This document shows positions 16,920 through 26,808 of a stretch of DNA of 64,000 nt, piece by piece. Each line of letters starts with the position of its first letter. Position 1 is the first letter of the stretch. The notes beneath the pieces are model-generated. The model did not search any database and was not told the origin of the DNA. It worked only from the letters and a program-made list of their open reading frames with translations. Source of the stretch: Chitinophaga costaii. Its GTDB lineage: Bacteria; Bacteroidota; Bacteroidia; Chitinophagales; Chitinophagaceae. The stretch spans positions 1 through 64,000 of the forward strand of contig NZ_FMAR01000001.1 in NCBI RefSeq assembly GCF_900094705.1, written 5' to 3'. The position numbers and the translations under genes were made by a program.

Positions 16920-18398
16920 ATGCTTATACGTACCATATATTTTTGCGGTTGTTTGCTGATAAGCCAGTTCCTCCGGGCGCAATCCACCGATACGCTCACG
17001 CTTACCTTACAGCAGGTAGTGAGCATGGCGAAGGATAAATCTATCGCGGCCCGGCAGGCGGTTACTACGCAAAAAACGAAGTATTGGCAATACCGTACCT
17101 ACCTGTCGAACTACCAGCCGCAATTAGCGCTGAACGGTACCCTGCCGGGTTATAACAAAACCTTTACGCAGGTGCAGCAGCCCGATGGTACTATTTTATT
17201 CCAGTCTGTACACAATAATAACTCTACACTGGACTTGTCATTCAGTCAGACCATATCCGCTACCGGTGCCACCGTGTTTGGCACCACCCAGCTACAGCGT
17301 TATGACGACTTTGACCGGAAAACAACGCTGTATAACAGTACCCCTTTGGGCATTGGGTACAGCCAACCGCTGTGGCAGTTCAATGCCCTGAAGTGGGATA
17401 AAAAAATAGAACCCTTAAAATACCGCGAGAGCAAACAGGAATTTATAGAATCGATGGAGCAGATTGCCATCACCGCCAATGGTTATTTCTTCGACCTGTT
17501 ACTGGCCCAGGTGAATCTGCAAATTGCGGAGACCAATCTTACCAATACCCTCAAAATACTGGACATCGCCCATGAGAAATTTAGCCTGGGCAAAATATCC
17601 AAAAACGAAATACTGCAATTGCAACTGGAACTGTTGAAATCAAAAAAAGCAGTAGGCATTGCCCGCCGCGATATGGAAATTGCTACGCTAAACCTTAGCT
17701 CCTATACCGGCTTGCAGGGACAGGAAAAAATAAGCTTGCTGCTGCCTACCAACATTGTGCAAATGCAAGCGCCGCCGGACAAAGTACTCTCCGAAGCCTA
17801 TGCTAACCGTAGCGATGCCATAGCCTTTGTGCGCCGCATGGCAGAGGCCCGGAGAGATATTGCCAAAGCCCGTGGCGACAATGGGCTGAATGCTGCGCTC
17901 ACGGCCCAACTGGGTTATTCCAAAAGTGCGGCTACCATCCCCACGGTGTACCAGCATCCACAGGATCAGCAGGAGGTGCAGCTCACGTTTTCCATTCCCA
18001 TACTGGATTGGGGACGTTCCAAATCAAGAACTAAAACGGCGGAGGCCAACCTTGAATTTACCGCCTATGCGGTAGAGCAGGCCAAGCAAACCTTTACCCA
18101 GCAAATTGTAACACAGGTTACCCTGTTCGACATGATGAAAGACCAGTTGGTACTCACCGCCGGGGCAGATAGCATTGCGTCCGAAAAATACCAGATCGCC
18201 AAAGACCGCTATGTGCTGGGCAATCTGAGCATTACCGATCTAAGCATTGCCTTCCAGGAAAAAGACCAGGCCAAGCGGGATTACATTGCCGCCCTGCGCG
18301 ACTTCTGGGGGGCTTACTACCAGCTTCGTTACCTGTCGCTCTACGATTTTGAGAAAAATGAAAAGATTACTTACCGGCAAACGACCGTCTTAAATTAA
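16920..18398 (+). CDS. TolC-family outer-membrane efflux protein
   Basis: A 492-aa outer-membrane channel with a signal peptide (IYFCGCLLISQFLRAQ) and the two long coiled-coil repeats of TolC, each ending in LxxA or NL-type helices (NLSITDLSIAFQEKDQAKRD). It follows the adaptor by 17 bp and precedes the ATPase by 27 bp, so all are probably one transcript. It would provide the exit duct for the ABC exporter. Confidence 0.9.
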   Translation: MLIRTIYFCGCLLISQFLRAQSTDTLTLTLQQVVSMAKDKSIAARQAVTTQKTKYWQYRTYLSNYQPQLALNGTLPGYNKTFTQVQQPDGTILFQSVHNNNSTLDLSFSQTISATGATVFGTTQLQRYDDFDRKTTLYNSTPLGIGYSQPLWQFNALKWDKKIEPLKYRESKQEFIESMEQIAITANGYFFDLLLAQVNLQIAETNLTNTLKILDIAHEKFSLGKISKNEILQLQLELLKSKKAVGIARRDMEIATLNLSSYTGLQGQEKISLLLPTNIVQMQAPPDKVLSEAYANRSDAIAFVRRMAEARRDIAKARGDNGLNAALTAQLGYSKSAATIPTVYQHPQDQQEVQLTFSIPILDWGRSKSRTKTAEANLEFTAYAVEQAKQTFTQQIVTQVTLFDMMKDQLVLTAGADSIASEKYQIAKDRYVLGNLSITDLSIAFQEKDQAKRDYIAALRDFWGAYYQLRYLSLYDFEKNEKITYRQTTVLN

Positions 18399-18425
18399 TA
18401 TATTACTTCACCTTAACTGCTCACC

Positions 18426-19091
18426 ATGATCTCGCTGACCAACATAGAAAAAGTATACCGGACAGATACCATAGAAACGCTGGCGCTGAACAGCATTAGC
18501 CTCGATATTGCCAAAGGCGAATTCCTATCCATCATGGGCCCTTCCGGCTGTGGCAAAAGTACGCTGCTCAATATTATGGGCCTGCTGGACACCCCCACCC
18601 GTGGCCAGGTACAGATAGCCGACCAGCCCACCCAACACCTGAACGATAAACAACTGGCACATTTCCGGAATAAAAAGATCGGTTTCATTTTTCAGAGCTA
18701 TCACCTCATCAACGACCTGAAGGTGTTGGACAATGTAGAACTGCCGCTATTGTACCGCCATAGCGCCGCGAAGGAACGCCGGCTGCTGGCTACCGCTGCG
18801 TTAGAGAAAGTAGGATTGAGTAACCGTATCCGGCATTTTCCCACCCAATTATCGGGCGGACAAAAACAACGCGTAGCCATAGCCCGCGCCATTGTAGGCC
18901 AGCCGGAAATTATACTGGCCGATGAACCTACCGGCAACCTGGATAGCGCCATGGGCCACGAGATCATGGACATACTGCTTACCCTGAACAAAACAGAAGG
19001 CACCACCATCATCATGGTAACCCACGATGAAATCATGGCCCGCAAAACACATCGCCTGGTAAGACTATTTGACGGAACACAGGTGCAATAA
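18426..19091 (+). CDS. ABC transporter ATP-binding protein (MacB/LolD type)
   Basis: A 221-aa cytoplasmic ATPase. Walker A GPSGCGKST at residues ~38-46, Q-loop FQSYHLI, signature LSGGQKQRVAIARA, Walker B ILADEPTGNLDS and H-loop VTHDE are all present, so it should be active. The length and the PTGNLDS signature place it in the LolD/MacB/FtsE group that energises FtsX-like permeases, two of which follow. It drives the exporter from the inner membrane side. Confidence 0.92.
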   Translation: MISLTNIEKVYRTDTIETLALNSISLDIAKGEFLSIMGPSGCGKSTLLNIMGLLDTPTRGQVQIADQPTQHLNDKQLAHFRNKKIGFIFQSYHLINDLKVLDNVELPLLYRHSAAKERRLLATAALEKVGLSNRIRHFPTQLSGGQKQRVAIARAIVGQPEIILADEPTGNLDSAMGHEIMDILLTLNKTEGTTIIMVTHDEIMARKTHRLVRLFDGTQVQ

Positions 19092-19116
19092 ATCATCACG
19101 CTTTAATCTACAACGC

Positions 19117-20340
19117 ATGCTGCTCAATTACTTTAAAATAGCCATTGCCGTACTGCGGCGCAGAAAGTTTTTCACCTTTATCAGTCTTTTCGGCATCAGC
19201 TTTACGCTTACCATTATGCTGGTACTTACCGCATTTATCACCAGCCTGGTGGGCAACAAGTACCCCGATAAAAAGCGCGACCGCCTGTTATACATCCGCA
19301 ACATGGAGCTCACTGGGCCCCAGTCTATGAACTCCAGCAATGTTTCTTTTTATATGTTGGATCATTATGTACGCAGTATGGCAACCCCGGTACAAATAGC
19401 CATCGCCACGCCTTACAAAGGCACCAATACCTACCTCAATAACCGTAAAATTGAGGTGAACTATAAATACACCAATGCCGATTACTGGCAGGTACTCGAT
19501 TACGACTTCCTGGAAGGAAAGCCCTACACCGCCCAACAGGTGGCCGCAGGCGAGCGGGTAACGGTGATATCGGAATACATGAAGAAAGCCTACTTTGGCA
19601 ATACCCCACTGGTAACAGGGCAATACATAGAGGCCGATAATGTTAAGTACCGTATATCTGGCGTGGTGAAAAGCATACCCATTACCAATTACCTATTATA
19701 CAGCGATATTTACCTGCCTTATACCGTTTCCAAAACAGACTATACCGGCAAGGGCTACCTGGGTAACTATACCGGCATATTACTGGCCAATAGTAAAGCA
19801 GCCGTACCCAAGATACAGCAGGAATACGAAGCCATCATTGCCCGGCTGCCCCTGCCTTCCAAAGAATACGACCATCTATATAGTCATGCCCTTCCTTATA
19901 TGCAAGCCTATGTAGCCACCGGCGATGAAAAGCGTTCGGGCATGAATAGAGTTTTACTGGCTATCAGCATTTTCACCTTGCTGGTGATGTTGCTGCCCAC
20001 CTTAAACCTGGTGAATATTAATGTAACCCGCATCCTGGAACGGTCTTCCGAAATAGGCGTGCGCAAGGCCTTTGGCGCCTCCTCTTCCACTCTGGTGCAG
20101 CAGTTTATTATCGAGAACCTGCTACTCACCCTGCTGGGCGGTGTGATAGGGGTGGTGTTATCTGCCATTATCCTCTACAGCTTCAATCATGCCCACCTGG
20201 TTGCCAACCTCCACCTGGTCCTCAATTTCACGGTATTGGGCATTGGCCTTCTTATCTGCCTGGTATTTGGCCTGCTGTCTGGCGTATACCCGGCCTGGCG
20301 CATGTCGCGCATGCATGTGGTGACGGCCCTGAAGGCCTGA
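19117..20340 (+). CDS. FtsX/MacB-like ABC permease, first subunit
   Basis: A 407-aa permease: N-terminal helix (FFTFISLFGISFTLTIMLV), a periplasmic MacB_PCD-like domain (~residues 50-280), then three helices near the C-terminus. The EIGVRKAFGAS motif is the cytoplasmic coupling loop typical of FtsX-family permeases. The ATG at 19117 starts at the first helix; an upstream start at 19069 would overlap the ATPase gene. It is paired with the second permease at 20370, probably as a heterodimer. Confidence 0.88.
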   Translation: MLLNYFKIAIAVLRRRKFFTFISLFGISFTLTIMLVLTAFITSLVGNKYPDKKRDRLLYIRNMELTGPQSMNSSNVSFYMLDHYVRSMATPVQIAIATPYKGTNTYLNNRKIEVNYKYTNADYWQVLDYDFLEGKPYTAQQVAAGERVTVISEYMKKAYFGNTPLVTGQYIEADNVKYRISGVVKSIPITNYLLYSDIYLPYTVSKTDYTGKGYLGNYTGILLANSKAAVPKIQQEYEAIIARLPLPSKEYDHLYSHALPYMQAYVATGDEKRSGMNRVLLAISIFTLLVMLLPTLNLVNINVTRILERSSEIGVRKAFGASSSTLVQQFIIENLLLTLLGGVIGVVLSAIILYSFNHAHLVANLHLVLNFTVLGIGLLICLVFGLLSGVYPAWRMSRMHVVTALKA

Positions 20341-20369
20341 TAAAATTATTCATCTTATAACCAGCTGTT

Positions 20370-21545
20370 ATGTTCAAGCATTTATTTATACTGATCTGGA
20401 ATAAAAAGAAACAAAACTTCCTGTTGCTCACAGAAGTATTGATTTCGTTCATCGTACTGTTTGCCGTATTTACCCTGCTGGTATTTTACTACCGTAACTA
20501 TAAAACACCCAGGGGCTTTGACTACCAGCAGGTATGGGTGGCCACTTATACCAATAATTTCAACATCCACGATAGCGACTCCCTGCACCAGTTCTATGAA
20601 TCGCTGCGCAACGCCATTCAGGCTATGCCACAGGTAGTAAGCGTGGCTTTTGTAAGTAGTAATACGCCTTATTCCAACAACATGCAAATGAACGGTCTGC
20701 AATATCAAAAACGGCAGCTCCGTAGCGTGAACAGCTACATTGTGGAAAACAGTTACCTGCCCACCCTGCAACTGCAACTGCTGGAAGGGCAATGGTTTTC
20801 GCCTGCCGATGCCGCAGCCCGCAAAACACCTTTGGTGATAGACCAGACATTAAGAGAAGAGTTATTTGGAAACGGGCCGGCCATCGGGCAGCTCGTGGGC
20901 GACGACAACCAGCAGCAGATCATTGGCGTGGTGCAGGACCCCAAATTTAACAACGATTATTCCCTCACAGGCAAAGCCATGTTCAGTGCGCCCGATACGG
21001 GTTCCATACGTTCGCTCAGCAGGGCGCTGGTCCGGGTAGCGCCAGGCGCAGATGCCGCCCTGGAAGGCAGGTTGTACAAACTCATGGCCAATACCATGAA
21101 GAATGCCAACATACAAATTGAGCACCTGGACGAAAAAAGAAACAGCGCCAATAATTTTGCGCTGCTGCCCATGATCATATTGGCCGTGGTATGCGGCTTC
21201 CTCATCATCAATGTGGCGCTTGGATTGTTTGGGGTGCTGTGGTACAACATCAACAAGCGGCGGGGAGAAATAGGATTACGCCGCGCCGTGGGTGCCACCG
21301 GGTCATCGATCGCCTGGCAGTTGGTCGCCGAATCGCTGCTGCTGGCTACCCTGGCATTGCTGGTCGGCGTTTTCTTTGCCATCCAGTTTCCACTGCTGCA
21401 CGTGTTCGACTTGGCCGCCACCACTTATTTATGGGGATTATTGTTTGCCATCGTGTTTATTTATGTGCTGGTACTGGTATGCTCGCTTTATCCGGGCAAA
21501 CAGGCCGCCGCTATTTACCCGGCCGTAGCCCTGCATGAAGATTAA
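20370..21545 (+). CDS. FtsX/MacB-like ABC permease, second subunit
   Basis: A 391-aa permease with the same layout as the preceding one: N-terminal helix (LTEVLISFIVLFAVFTLLVFYY), periplasmic domain, three C-terminal helices and a GEIGLRRAVGAT coupling loop. It starts 29 bp after the first permease ends. The two subunits differ strongly in the periplasmic part, which suggests distinct roles in substrate handling. Confidence 0.88.
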   Translation: MFKHLFILIWNKKKQNFLLLTEVLISFIVLFAVFTLLVFYYRNYKTPRGFDYQQVWVATYTNNFNIHDSDSLHQFYESLRNAIQAMPQVVSVAFVSSNTPYSNNMQMNGLQYQKRQLRSVNSYIVENSYLPTLQLQLLEGQWFSPADAAARKTPLVIDQTLREELFGNGPAIGQLVGDDNQQQIIGVVQDPKFNNDYSLTGKAMFSAPDTGSIRSLSRALVRVAPGADAALEGRLYKLMANTMKNANIQIEHLDEKRNSANNFALLPMIILAVVCGFLIINVALGLFGVLWYNINKRRGEIGLRRAVGATGSSIAWQLVAESLLLATLALLVGVFFAIQFPLLHVFDLAATTYLWGLLFAIVFIYVLVLVCSLYPGKQAAAIYPAVALHED

Positions 21546-21632
21546 GCAAGCGGCAGTGGCAGCATCCGCAACACCAACGGGAAGGCGGATCTATCTTTTT
21601 AAAATGATTAACTTGCTAGCATTCTCCTGATT

Positions 21633-23006
21633 ATGATCCTGATTATTGACGACGATATTGCAGTAAGAACCTCGCTGTTGCTCCTTTTACAAAACGAAAA
21701 GTTGCCAGCCACCGCGGCGGCCACGCCGGCGGAGGCCCTGTATATACTGGCAGCACAACCCATATCGCTGGTCATCTTGGATCTTAATTTTACCATCGCT
21801 ACCTCGGGCCGGGAAGGCATGCAACTGCTGCGCGATATAAAACAGGTGAACAGTGCAGTGCCGGTCATCCTCATTACCGGCTGGGGTACGATAGCGCTGG
21901 CGGTGGAAGGCATGAAACTGGGCGCCAGTGATTTTATCAATAAGCCCTGGATCAATGATCACTTGCTGCAATCTGTTAAAACCCTCTTGCATTTGCAGGA
22001 AAACCAGCCCCGCCATTCCACCCGGCAGCAACTGGACCAGCAATACCAGCTAAGCCACATCATAGGCCAGGATCCGCGCCTGCTGGACATCCTGGAGACC
22101 ATAGGCCGTATTGCACCTACAGATGCGCCGGTGCTGATAACCGGCGAGAGTGGCACCGGCAAGGAATTGATTGCAGAAGCCATTCACCAAAACAGCCTGC
22201 GCCAGCATAAACCTTTTGTGAAAGTAAACCTGGGCGGCATCTCCACCTCCCTGTTTGAAAGTGAGATGTTTGGCCACGTGCGTGGCGCATTTACCGACGC
22301 CCGTACCGATAGAATGGGCCGCTTTGAAATGGCCAACAAAGGCACCATCTTCCTCGATGAAATAGGCGAACTGGATACCAGCAGCCAGGTAAAACTGCTG
22401 CGGGTATTGCAGGACAGAACTTATGAAGTGCTGGGTAGCAGCCGCACCCGCACGGCAGACATTCGCGTGGTATGCGCTACCAACCGCAAGCTGGAAGACA
22501 TGGTACAACAAGGCAACTTCCGCGAAGATTTGTTTTACCGCATCAACCTGATCACCATTCATTTGCCCGCCCTGCGGGAAAGGCCGGGCGATATACCGCT
22601 GCTGGTAAACTTCTTTATACAAAACCTGCAAACCATCTACCACCGCCCGCAACTGGGCGTTACGCCCGCCGCCTTAAAATGGATGGCACAACTACCCCTG
22701 CCGGGCAATATCCGCCAGTTAAAAAACCTCATAGAACGATCGGTGTTGATGAGTCGCAAAGACCTGCTCGACACCAGCGATTTTAGTGCGCAACTGGCCC
22801 TCTCTGCGGTAAAAAAGGGGCAACTGCAACTGCCCGAAGTGGGTACCATTACCCTGGACGAACTGGAGGCGATGATGATTCGCAAGGCACTGGCGTTTCA
22901 TCACCATAAAATAGCCAAAGCCGCAGCGGCGCTGGGCATCACCCGCAGCTCGCTGTACCGGCGGCTGGAAAAATACCACATACCGTATGATGAAACTCAG
23001 GACTAA
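21633..23006 (+). CDS. Sigma-54-dependent response regulator (NtrC type)
   Basis: A 457-aa activator. Receiver domain (residues 1-115) with the acidic pair DDD near 7-9 and phospho-acceptor Asp in LVILDLNF (~52). AAA+ domain with Walker A GESGTGKE (~171), Walker B FLDEIGEL, and the sigma-54 contact loop as GAFTDA (usual GAFTGA). The C-terminus is a Fis-type helix-turn-helix (KIAKAAAALGITRSSLYRRL). It overlaps the histidine kinase gene by 20 bp. A sigma-54 promoter and dyad lie at the head of the efflux operon, so this protein probably activates its own operon. Confidence 0.93.
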   Translation: MILIIDDDIAVRTSLLLLLQNEKLPATAAATPAEALYILAAQPISLVILDLNFTIATSGREGMQLLRDIKQVNSAVPVILITGWGTIALAVEGMKLGASDFINKPWINDHLLQSVKTLLHLQENQPRHSTRQQLDQQYQLSHIIGQDPRLLDILETIGRIAPTDAPVLITGESGTGKELIAEAIHQNSLRQHKPFVKVNLGGISTSLFESEMFGHVRGAFTDARTDRMGRFEMANKGTIFLDEIGELDTSSQVKLLRVLQDRTYEVLGSSRTRTADIRVVCATNRKLEDMVQQGNFREDLFYRINLITIHLPALRERPGDIPLLVNFFIQNLQTIYHRPQLGVTPAALKWMAQLPLPGNIRQLKNLIERSVLMSRKDLLDTSDFSAQLALSAVKKGQLQLPEVGTITLDELEAMMIRKALAFHHHKIAKAAAALGITRSSLYRRLEKYHIPYDETQD

Positions 23007-24324
23007 ATACCTGCTGTTTATCAGCCTGCTGCATATTACCGCCCTGGTATTATCTTATTTTATTTTCCGGCAAAACAAACTCCTCTTCATCGCCGCAGAA
23101 GCAGTAATACTCCTCACGGCGGTGCTTTCCTGGCAGCTATTCCGGCAACTGATACAGCCACTGAAATTACTCATGCAGGGTATTGATGCCATGAAGGATC
23201 GTGATTTTACCGTGAAGTTTTTACCGATGGGTAATTATGAAATGGACCAGCTCATTGCGGTATACAACCAAATGATGGACGCCCTGCGCACAGAACGCAC
23301 CAAACATAAGCAACAACATCTTTTCCTGGAAAAGCTCATTCACACCTCTCCCACCGGCATTATCATTTTAGATTTTGATGATCAGATACAACTGGTAAAT
23401 CCCAAAGCTCTGCTCCTGCTGGGAGTACCGGAGCAACAACTGCTGCGTACCCCCATCAGCACATTCACCCACCCTTTGCTGGAACGGGTACAACAGCTTG
23501 CTTCCGGCGAAGCTGCCACGATTACCTTGCATGGAATGGCTACTTATAAACTGCAAAAGTCGCATTTCATAGACCAGGGATTTCCCCGGCATTTTATCAT
23601 GATAGAAGAACTAACTGCTGAAATGCTGGCTACCGAAAAAAAGACCTACGGCAAAGTAATCCGCATGATGGCACACGAGGTTAATAATAGCATAGGGCCG
23701 GTAAACTCCATCCTTCAATCTGCGCTATCGGTACCATCGCTGTGGGAGCAGCCCGCCCACCAGGCGCTGCACCATGCGCTGGAAGTAGCCATAGCACGCA
23801 ATAATAACCTGAACCTGTTTACCCGCAACTTTGCAGACCTGGTAAGGCTACCGCCACCAGCAAAGAAAACCATCGATCTGCGGGAAGTACTTAGCGCCGT
23901 CACAAAACTTATGTTGTTAAAGGCGGGCGAAAAGGCCATAGTTTTTCAACAAACGGATATGGAAGACCCGTTTTTTATCCTGGCCGATGCACAGCAAATG
24001 GAACAGGTGCTGATTAATATTGTAAAAAACGCCATTGAATCCATCGCACAAAGCGGCGTTATCACCATCCACCTGCTCCGTAGCCAGCGCACCCTGGTGA
24101 TTACGGATACCGGCAAGGGCATCACACCAGAACAGGCATCCCAGTTGTTTACCCCTTTCTTCAGCACCAAGCCAGACGGGCAGGGCATTGGCCTTACACT
24201 TATCAAAGAAATTCTACTGAACCACGGCTTCCCCTTCTCCCTTAAAACAACCGCCCCCGGCCGCACGGCGTTTACGATAAAGTTTAGTGAAAGCACCCCG
24301 CATACGGTGCAGCACGGTTATTGA
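22987..24324 (+). CDS. Sensor histidine kinase (NtrY/NtrB-like)
   Basis: A 445-aa inner-membrane kinase. Two helices at residues ~10-50 with a very short periplasmic loop, a HAMP-like linker, a PAS-like domain (~120-205) and a dimerisation helix with the phosphorylated His in MMAHEVNNSIGPVNS (~228). The ATP-binding domain has N-box VKNAIES, G1 DTGKGI, and G2 GIGLTL. Because the periplasmic part is tiny, it may sense a signal in the membrane or cytoplasm. The start overlaps the regulator gene, so partners are translationally coupled. Confidence 0.92.
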   Translation: MMKLRTKYLLFISLLHITALVLSYFIFRQNKLLFIAAEAVILLTAVLSWQLFRQLIQPLKLLMQGIDAMKDRDFTVKFLPMGNYEMDQLIAVYNQMMDALRTERTKHKQQHLFLEKLIHTSPTGIIILDFDDQIQLVNPKALLLLGVPEQQLLRTPISTFTHPLLERVQQLASGEAATITLHGMATYKLQKSHFIDQGFPRHFIMIEELTAEMLATEKKTYGKVIRMMAHEVNNSIGPVNSILQSALSVPSLWEQPAHQALHHALEVAIARNNNLNLFTRNFADLVRLPPPAKKTIDLREVLSAVTKLMLLKAGEKAIVFQQTDMEDPFFILADAQQMEQVLINIVKNAIESIAQSGVITIHLLRSQRTLVITDTGKGITPEQASQLFTPFFSTKPDGQGIGLTLIKEILLNHGFPFSLKTTAPGRTAFTIKFSESTPHTVQHGY

Positions 24325-24410
24325 TCCGCTGGTAGGGATTAAGCGGCTGCTTCCTGCATTTTGGCAAAAAGAAACGTAGATCCGGCTAAATTTTTGTTGC
24401 CGTTGCAGAC

Positions 24411-24418
24411 CACCTTTG
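24411..24418 (+). promoter_or_regulatory. Weak -7-like element CACCTTTG
   Basis: One mismatch from TAnnTTTG, 25 bp before the ATG of the epimerase gene. No well-spaced -33 element was found, so the call is weak. Confidence 0.25.
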
Positions 24419-24443
24419 TGATAATAAAAAAAACAGTGTAGTT

Positions 24444-25337
24444 ATGAAAGTATTTGTAACAGGTGCTACCGGTTTTATTGGTACGGCCATCGTACAGGAT
24501 TTATTACAGGCAGGCCACCAGGTAGTGGGATTGTCGCGTTCCGCCACATCGTCCGAGAAACTGAAAGCAGCCGGTGCTGATGTGCAGCCCGGTGATCTGG
24601 AAGACCTGGACAGCCTGCGCAGTGGTGCTGCGGCGGCAGATGGGGTTATACATGCCGGCTTTATACATGACTTTTCCCGCTTTAAAGAAGTGTGCGAAAT
24701 AGATAAAAAAGCGATTGAAACCATCGGCGCCGTACTGGCGGGCTCTAACAAGCCCCTTATTGTGAGTTCCGGCACCGCGCTGGTAAGGCCGGGCGCATTG
24801 GCCACAGAAGATATACCCAGCGAAATAGATGTCCATAAATTTCCCCGTGTTTCAGAAGGTACGGCCGACCGTGTAGCAGCACAAGGCGTGCGGGCGGCGG
24901 CTATCCGCTTATCGCCATCGGTACATGGAGAAGGCGATCATCATGGGTTTATACCTACTTTGATCAACATTGCCCGGGAAAAAGGGAAGGCAGCTTATAT
25001 AGGCGATGGTGAAAACCGCTGGAATGCTGTACACCGGCTGGATGCAGCCCGCTTGTTCCGGTTGGCGCTGGAGCAGGGCACGGCCAAAGCAAAATACCAT
25101 GCCGTGGGTGATGAAGCTATCACCCTTAAAACCATCGCCGAGATCATTGGGCGGCAGCTAAACCTCCCGGTCGTATCTATCGCGCCAGCAGCAGCAGCGG
25201 ACCACTTTGGTTGGTTTGCCATGATGGCATCGCTGGATTGTCCGGCATCCAGCCAGCTTACGCAGCAACGCCTTTCCTGGAAGCCTACCCACCCCGGCCT
25301 GCTGGAAGACCTGAACAGCGGTATTTATTTTAAATAG
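24444..25337 (+). CDS. NAD(P)-dependent epimerase/SDR family protein
   Basis: A 297-aa extended short-chain dehydrogenase. The N-terminal cofactor motif is GATGFIG (residues 7-13). A conserved Y-x3-K is not obvious; the SSGTAL segment supplies the Ser and the downstream HKFPRVSEGTAD takes the place of the usual Tyr motif, as in the NmrA-like/ atypical extended branch. Likely activity is NAD(P)H-dependent reduction or epimerisation, or regulation through cofactor binding. It is followed 16 bp later by an AraC regulator, which may control it. Confidence 0.82.
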   Translation: MKVFVTGATGFIGTAIVQDLLQAGHQVVGLSRSATSSEKLKAAGADVQPGDLEDLDSLRSGAAAADGVIHAGFIHDFSRFKEVCEIDKKAIETIGAVLAGSNKPLIVSSGTALVRPGALATEDIPSEIDVHKFPRVSEGTADRVAAQGVRAAAIRLSPSVHGEGDHHGFIPTLINIAREKGKAAYIGDGENRWNAVHRLDAARLFRLALEQGTAKAKYHAVGDEAITLKTIAEIIGRQLNLPVVSIAPAAAADHFGWFAMMASLDCPASSQLTQQRLSWKPTHPGLLEDLNSGIYFK

Positions 25338-25353
25338 TTTTTACTTTGTATTT

Positions 25354-26271
25354 ATGCAACTGCCACCTACCCGGATAAAAAGCATCAGTGAATTTCACCG
25401 CCTGGCAGACTTACCCAAACCGGAGCATCCGCTGATTACGGTGATCGATCTGGAAACATTGAAACGACCCCTGGAAGAAGGAACTTTTTCCAGGGTGTTC
25501 GACTTTTATTCCATTGCGCTGAAAAAGAATTTTCACCTCAAAATGCAGTATGGCCAGCAGCCGCATGATTTTGAGGAAGGCATATTACATTTCATGTCGC
25601 CGGGGCAGGTACTCACCGTCAGCATCGACAACAGCCTCCCACATAACCCGTCCGGGTGGATGATCTTTTTTCATCCGGACTTTTTATGGAATACATCCCT
25701 GGCCAAAACGATTAAACAGTACGATTACTTTGGATATGCGGCCAATGAGGCGCTGCATCTTTCCGACAAGGAAGAAACCATCCTTACCGGTATCGCTAAA
25801 AATATATCCCAGGAATATCATGGCAATATCGATGGGTTTAGCCAGCCGGTGATCATTGCACAGCTGGAACTGCTATTTACTTATGCAGACCGTTTTTACC
25901 AACGCCAGTTTGTAACCCGCAAAGTAAGCAGCCACGCCCTGCTCAGCAGGCTGGAAGAAGTGTTAGATCATTATTTCCAAAGTGGCGCACTGGCCACCCA
26001 AGGCCTGCCTACGGTATCGTTTATCGCAAAGTCGCTGCATGTATCGCCCAACTATTTAAGTGGCCTGCTTAAGGCGCAAACCGGCCAAAATACCCAGCAA
26101 CTACTGCATGATAAACTGATAGCCCTGGCGAAGGAAAAACTATCCACCACGCAACTGCCGGTGGGTGATATTGCTTATGCACTAGGCTTTGAGCATCTGG
26201 CTTCCTTCAGTAAATTATTTAAGACCAAGACCAGCCTTACCCCACTGGCATTCCGTAAGTCGTTTCAATAA
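25354..26271 (+). CDS. AraC-family transcriptional regulator
   Basis: A 305-aa regulator. The N-terminal ~200 residues form a cupin-like effector domain (HFMSPGQVLTV); the C-terminal ~100 carry two helix-turn-helix motifs, the second with the AraC signature VGDIAYALGFEHLASFSKLF then KTSLTPLAFRKS. It lies 16 bp downstream of the SDR gene in the same orientation. Its target is probably that gene or a stress response, which is inference. Confidence 0.9.
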   Translation: MQLPPTRIKSISEFHRLADLPKPEHPLITVIDLETLKRPLEEGTFSRVFDFYSIALKKNFHLKMQYGQQPHDFEEGILHFMSPGQVLTVSIDNSLPHNPSGWMIFFHPDFLWNTSLAKTIKQYDYFGYAANEALHLSDKEETILTGIAKNISQEYHGNIDGFSQPVIIAQLELLFTYADRFYQRQFVTRKVSSHALLSRLEEVLDHYFQSGALATQGLPTVSFIAKSLHVSPNYLSGLLKAQTGQNTQQLLHDKLIALAKEKLSTTQLPVGDIAYALGFEHLASFSKLFKTKTSLTPLAFRKSFQ

Positions 26272-26330
26272 GGGAAAAACTGGAGCCTACCCAATATATA
26301 TCCCTTTCTTACAAACAGCGCAGGCAGCCA

Positions 26331-26723
26331 TCACCCTCCCGCGCCTGCCTGGTATGCCGGAACCGGAACCGGTGCGCCTGCTGCAAATTTATTGCTCCAG
26401 TTACACAACCCCTGCAACAGCGGCACCAGCTCCCTGCCTTTAAGAGTAAGTTCGTACACTATTCCAGCCGGCGTAGTACCCGGTATAATCTTCTTCAAAA
26501 GTATTTGCTGCGCTTCCAACTCCTTCAGTTGGCGGGCTAAAACCTGTTCTGCTATATTGGGAAGGGCCTTGCTCAGCAAATGAAACCGGTTGTTGCCCTG
26601 GTAAATGGAATACACCAACTGCGATTTCCACCTCCCACTAATGACACTGATAGCGGAATTTAGAGCACATACCTGGAATAAAAACTGCTCATTGATCGCG
26701 TTCGAAGATTGTTCTTTTCGCAT
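26331..26723 (-). CDS. HxlR-family winged-helix regulator
   Basis: A 130-aa DNA-binding protein. Motifs typical of the HxlR family are present: an early Cys (VCALNSAISVISGRWK), RFHLLSKALPNIAEQVLARQ for the recognition helix, LKELEAQQI, and the wing YELTLKGRELVPLL. In other members the early Cys senses quinones or thiol stress. It is divergent from the esterase gene at 26809, so the intervening ~85 bp may hold the shared operator. The end is Ala/Pro/Gly-rich and unusual for the family. Confidence 0.85.
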   Translation of the reverse strand: MRKEQSSNAINEQFLFQVCALNSAISVISGRWKSQLVYSIYQGNNRFHLLSKALPNIAEQVLARQLKELEAQQILLKKIIPGTTPAGIVYELTLKGRELVPLLQGLCNWSNKFAAGAPVPVPAYQAGAGG

Positions 26724-26808
26724 AGCTTTTCTTTATTGGCTCACAATTTTGTTCGCTATTGCCCGGCAATATATTCCAGGGCAAATTTGTGTTGTAAAAA
26801 TAATTCAA

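Noticed and set aside
24300..24443. Further copy of the fold-back element near the words AAAAAGAAACG
   Set aside because: Only ten bases match; the arms and tail are absent.
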